Positions 62,380 through 64,000 of a DNA stretch of 64,000 nucleotides are shown piece after piece; position 1 is the stretch's first letter; each line of letters starts with the position of its first letter. The stretch lies in contig CM032127.1 in assembly GCA_018894105.1 (NCBI GenBank), forward strand, positions 3,319,001 to 3,383,000. The letters run 5' to 3'. This stretch comes from Jacaranda mimosifolia. Lineage: Eukaryota > Streptophyta > Magnoliopsida > Lamiales > Bignoniaceae. The notes below the pieces were generated by a model. That model was not told the origin of the DNA. It did no database searches and saw only the letters and a program-made list of their open reading frames with translations. A program made the translations under genes and the position numbers.

Positions 62380-63342
62380 TTCATCTGGTGTAATGTGTGG
62401 TTTGGGAGGGTGGAACTAGTACTTAAATTGCAGACAGACTTTTGTCCTCTTTGTATTTGTTTTGTGCTTGACTTCTAGGTGTATTATGCTGCTGCCAATG
62501 CAAGGTTACATGGAGAAGGCATTGTTTGTAGGTGCTAGGAATTGCCATATTTGAGAGTCTAGTTTCTAGTAGGCCTCCTGCTGAATTTGTTTTAGCAAGT
62601 ATCCCGCGTTCATCAAGATTCATGAGAGGGATCTATTATGTCCTGGAGGTTCCATCACCTTAACAGCAAGGCTAGGCTTCTTGTTTTGACTTTATGGCTT
62701 CTTGCGATGGTATTGGTACTTAATGTGTATTAGCTGTATTTGATGTATGTTTCTAATTTATTCATCATCTTCACTTGTAACTGTTGAAGATATAAGCAAT
62801 TATTATTTGTGCTTATCTGATGAAATTGCTTCTTGGTTTTAGTCACTTTGGAATGGATTCTTGAATTATAGCCTTCCAAATATCAAAATTATCTTCATGT
62901 CAGTCACGTGGGTATAATGGACCTCTTCAAAACAAAAAATTCATGTAGATCTTGGACATTCTGTAGGATATTGGGTGTCCCATCCAACTGGATAGCAAAT
63001 CAAATCCAATACTAACAAATATACCATAAACTAGCAATAACAATTATGGCAAGATGCAATAACTCATATTCTGATCAAACATAATTAACTGCAATCGTGA
63101 CACTGTACCACAATTCACATAAAACAACCAATATGTCCATGCCGCATTGAGTGCATTTATGCAATACATTAGAAATGAAGCCTACGCCCGAAAGTCTCTT
63201 GAACCCTTAAAACAGAATCCAATACCATAAACACAACATCTAAAATTGTAGACAGTCTAAGCCTAAAACCTTAAACCCAACAGCATATGTTCATTGCCAT
63301 CTTACCCCAGAACAACAAAACAATATGAATGGATAGTAAAGT
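62380..63342. other. Convergent 3' regions of KCS and H2A.Z
   Basis: KCS 3' UTR and downstream sequence, then the 3' region of the H2A.Z gene. No other gene is visible. Confidence 0.5.
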
Positions 63343-63639
63343 TCATTCCTTGGAGGACTTGTTGATGAGTGACTTGTGTATATGTGGGATCACACCACCA
63401 CCGGCTATGGTTCCTTTAATAAGGGTATCAAGTTCTTCATCTCCACGTATAGCCAGCTGCAGGTGCCGAGGAGTGATACGTTTCACCTTCAAATCCTTAC
63501 TGGCATTTCCAGCCAATTCCAACACTTCAGCAGTTAAGTACTCTAAAATGGCTGCAGAATAGACAGCAGCTGTAGCACCCACTCTTCCATGAGCAGTAAC
63601 TCGTTCCTTCAGGAGTCGATGGATACGTCCAACAGGGAA
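63343..63639 (-). CDS. Histone H2A.Z variant, last exon (partial; N-terminus outside window)
   Basis: Last 98 residues of an H2A.Z histone, which replaces H2A in nucleosomes at promoters and stress-responsive genes. The exon starts after TTGTAG|TTC with [20 protein letters not shown] and continues through [27 protein letters not shown]2A.Z-specific features are [41 protein letters not shown] and the short tail NKSSKE. The exon boundary before FPVGR and phase 0 fit plant H2A.Z genes. The preceding exon (basic N-terminal tail ending RAGLQ) is not found in 63640-64000 and must lie beyond the right edge after an intron of at least 361 bp. Confidence 0.93.
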   Translation of the reverse strand, partial: FPVGRIHRLLKERVTAHGRVGATAAVYSAAILEYLTAEVLELAGNASKDLKVKRITPRHLQLAIRGDEELDTLIKGTIAGGGVIPHIHKSLINKSSKE

Positions 63640-64000
63640 CTACAAGAAAAGAGATAGTTTGTGTTTCCATTATAAAGATATAAAAAGATTAAATCTCTCA
63701 TTTCTCATGAGTGAGACAAGTGAACAGGGGAAAAAAAAAGATACAGAAATTGCTGCAAAGAATCTAAATCCTATTAACATATACCCCCCACAATGCGAGA
63801 AAGAAATTGCAGCAAGCAGGAAACAGGTAAGAAGCATTAACAATCTAAAAACTACTCAACGTCAGAAGCTAGCTAGTTTTTCAATAGAATTACGATGATA
63901 TCCAATCCTGCTACTAGCATCTTCTCTATATTTGTCCGTAGCTATTTTTCCATTCTCCATAACAAGTCACTGGCAGTAAAAAACGGGTAGTTTATGTCAT
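63640..64000 (-). other. Intron sequence of the H2A.Z gene
   Basis: Follows the acceptor of the last H2A.Z exon on the minus strand. No upstream exon is recognisable up to the window edge; the open stretch on the plus strand here is not gene-like. Confidence 0.6.

Overview
This is nuclear DNA from a eudicot plant. The genes are split by GT-AG introns in AT-rich DNA. The products are plant families (a PDR-type ABCG transporter, a plant 3-ketoacyl-CoA synthase, a BAHD acyltransferase, plastid-targeted proteins). The spacers are full of small plant transposons. I cannot name the species from sequence alone.

Layout. 1-12.1 kb is mostly repeats: a frame-disrupted first exon of a ClpR4-like plastid Clp protease gene, a small two-exon plastid-type protein gene, several hAT-type elements, and a 2.1-kb Mutator-like element that carries a nested hAT element and sits inside a degenerate repeat array. 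12.5-15.4 kb (+) is a PP2C protein phosphatase. 16.6-22.9 kb (-) is a complete 23-exon full-size ABCG/PDR transporter, convergent with the PP2C gene. 23-33 kb is a gene desert with Tourist-type MITEs, a SINE, tandem duplications and a 30-G homopolymer, ending at a tRNA-Gly(UCC). 33.8-40.4 kb (-) holds a CER2-like BAHD protein and two tandem FAD monooxygenases. 41.0-43.3 kb (+) is the NAA50 N-terminal acetyltransferase. 43.8-45.8 kb (-) is a conserved small protein resembling DUF4864. 46.1-57.5 kb (+) is a CCR4-type deadenylase (homolog 6 type), which shares a 293-bp divergent promoter with the preceding gene. 60.8-62.4 kb (+) is a 3-ketoacyl-CoA synthase with an intron-bearing leader. The last exon of histone H2A.Z (-) lies at the right edge.

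The coding models were built exon by exon. Every complete model keeps frame through all junctions and ends at one stop. The genes form no operon-like unit. The order FAD monooxygenase - NAA50 - CCR4-6 matches, from memory, the neighbouring Arabidopsis genes At5g11330-At5g11340-At5g11350, so this looks like an ancestral block. Three genes (CER2-like BAHD, KCS, ABCG) belong to families with members in very-long-chain lipid or cuticle pathways, but a functional cluster is only a speculation.

I did not find a clearly new biological system. The most informative signals are mobile elements with recognisable target-site duplications, a possible gene-fragment-carrying MULE, the broken ClpR4 exon, a possible GC-AG intron in the CCR4 gene, and an overlapping upstream ORF in the PP2C leader.
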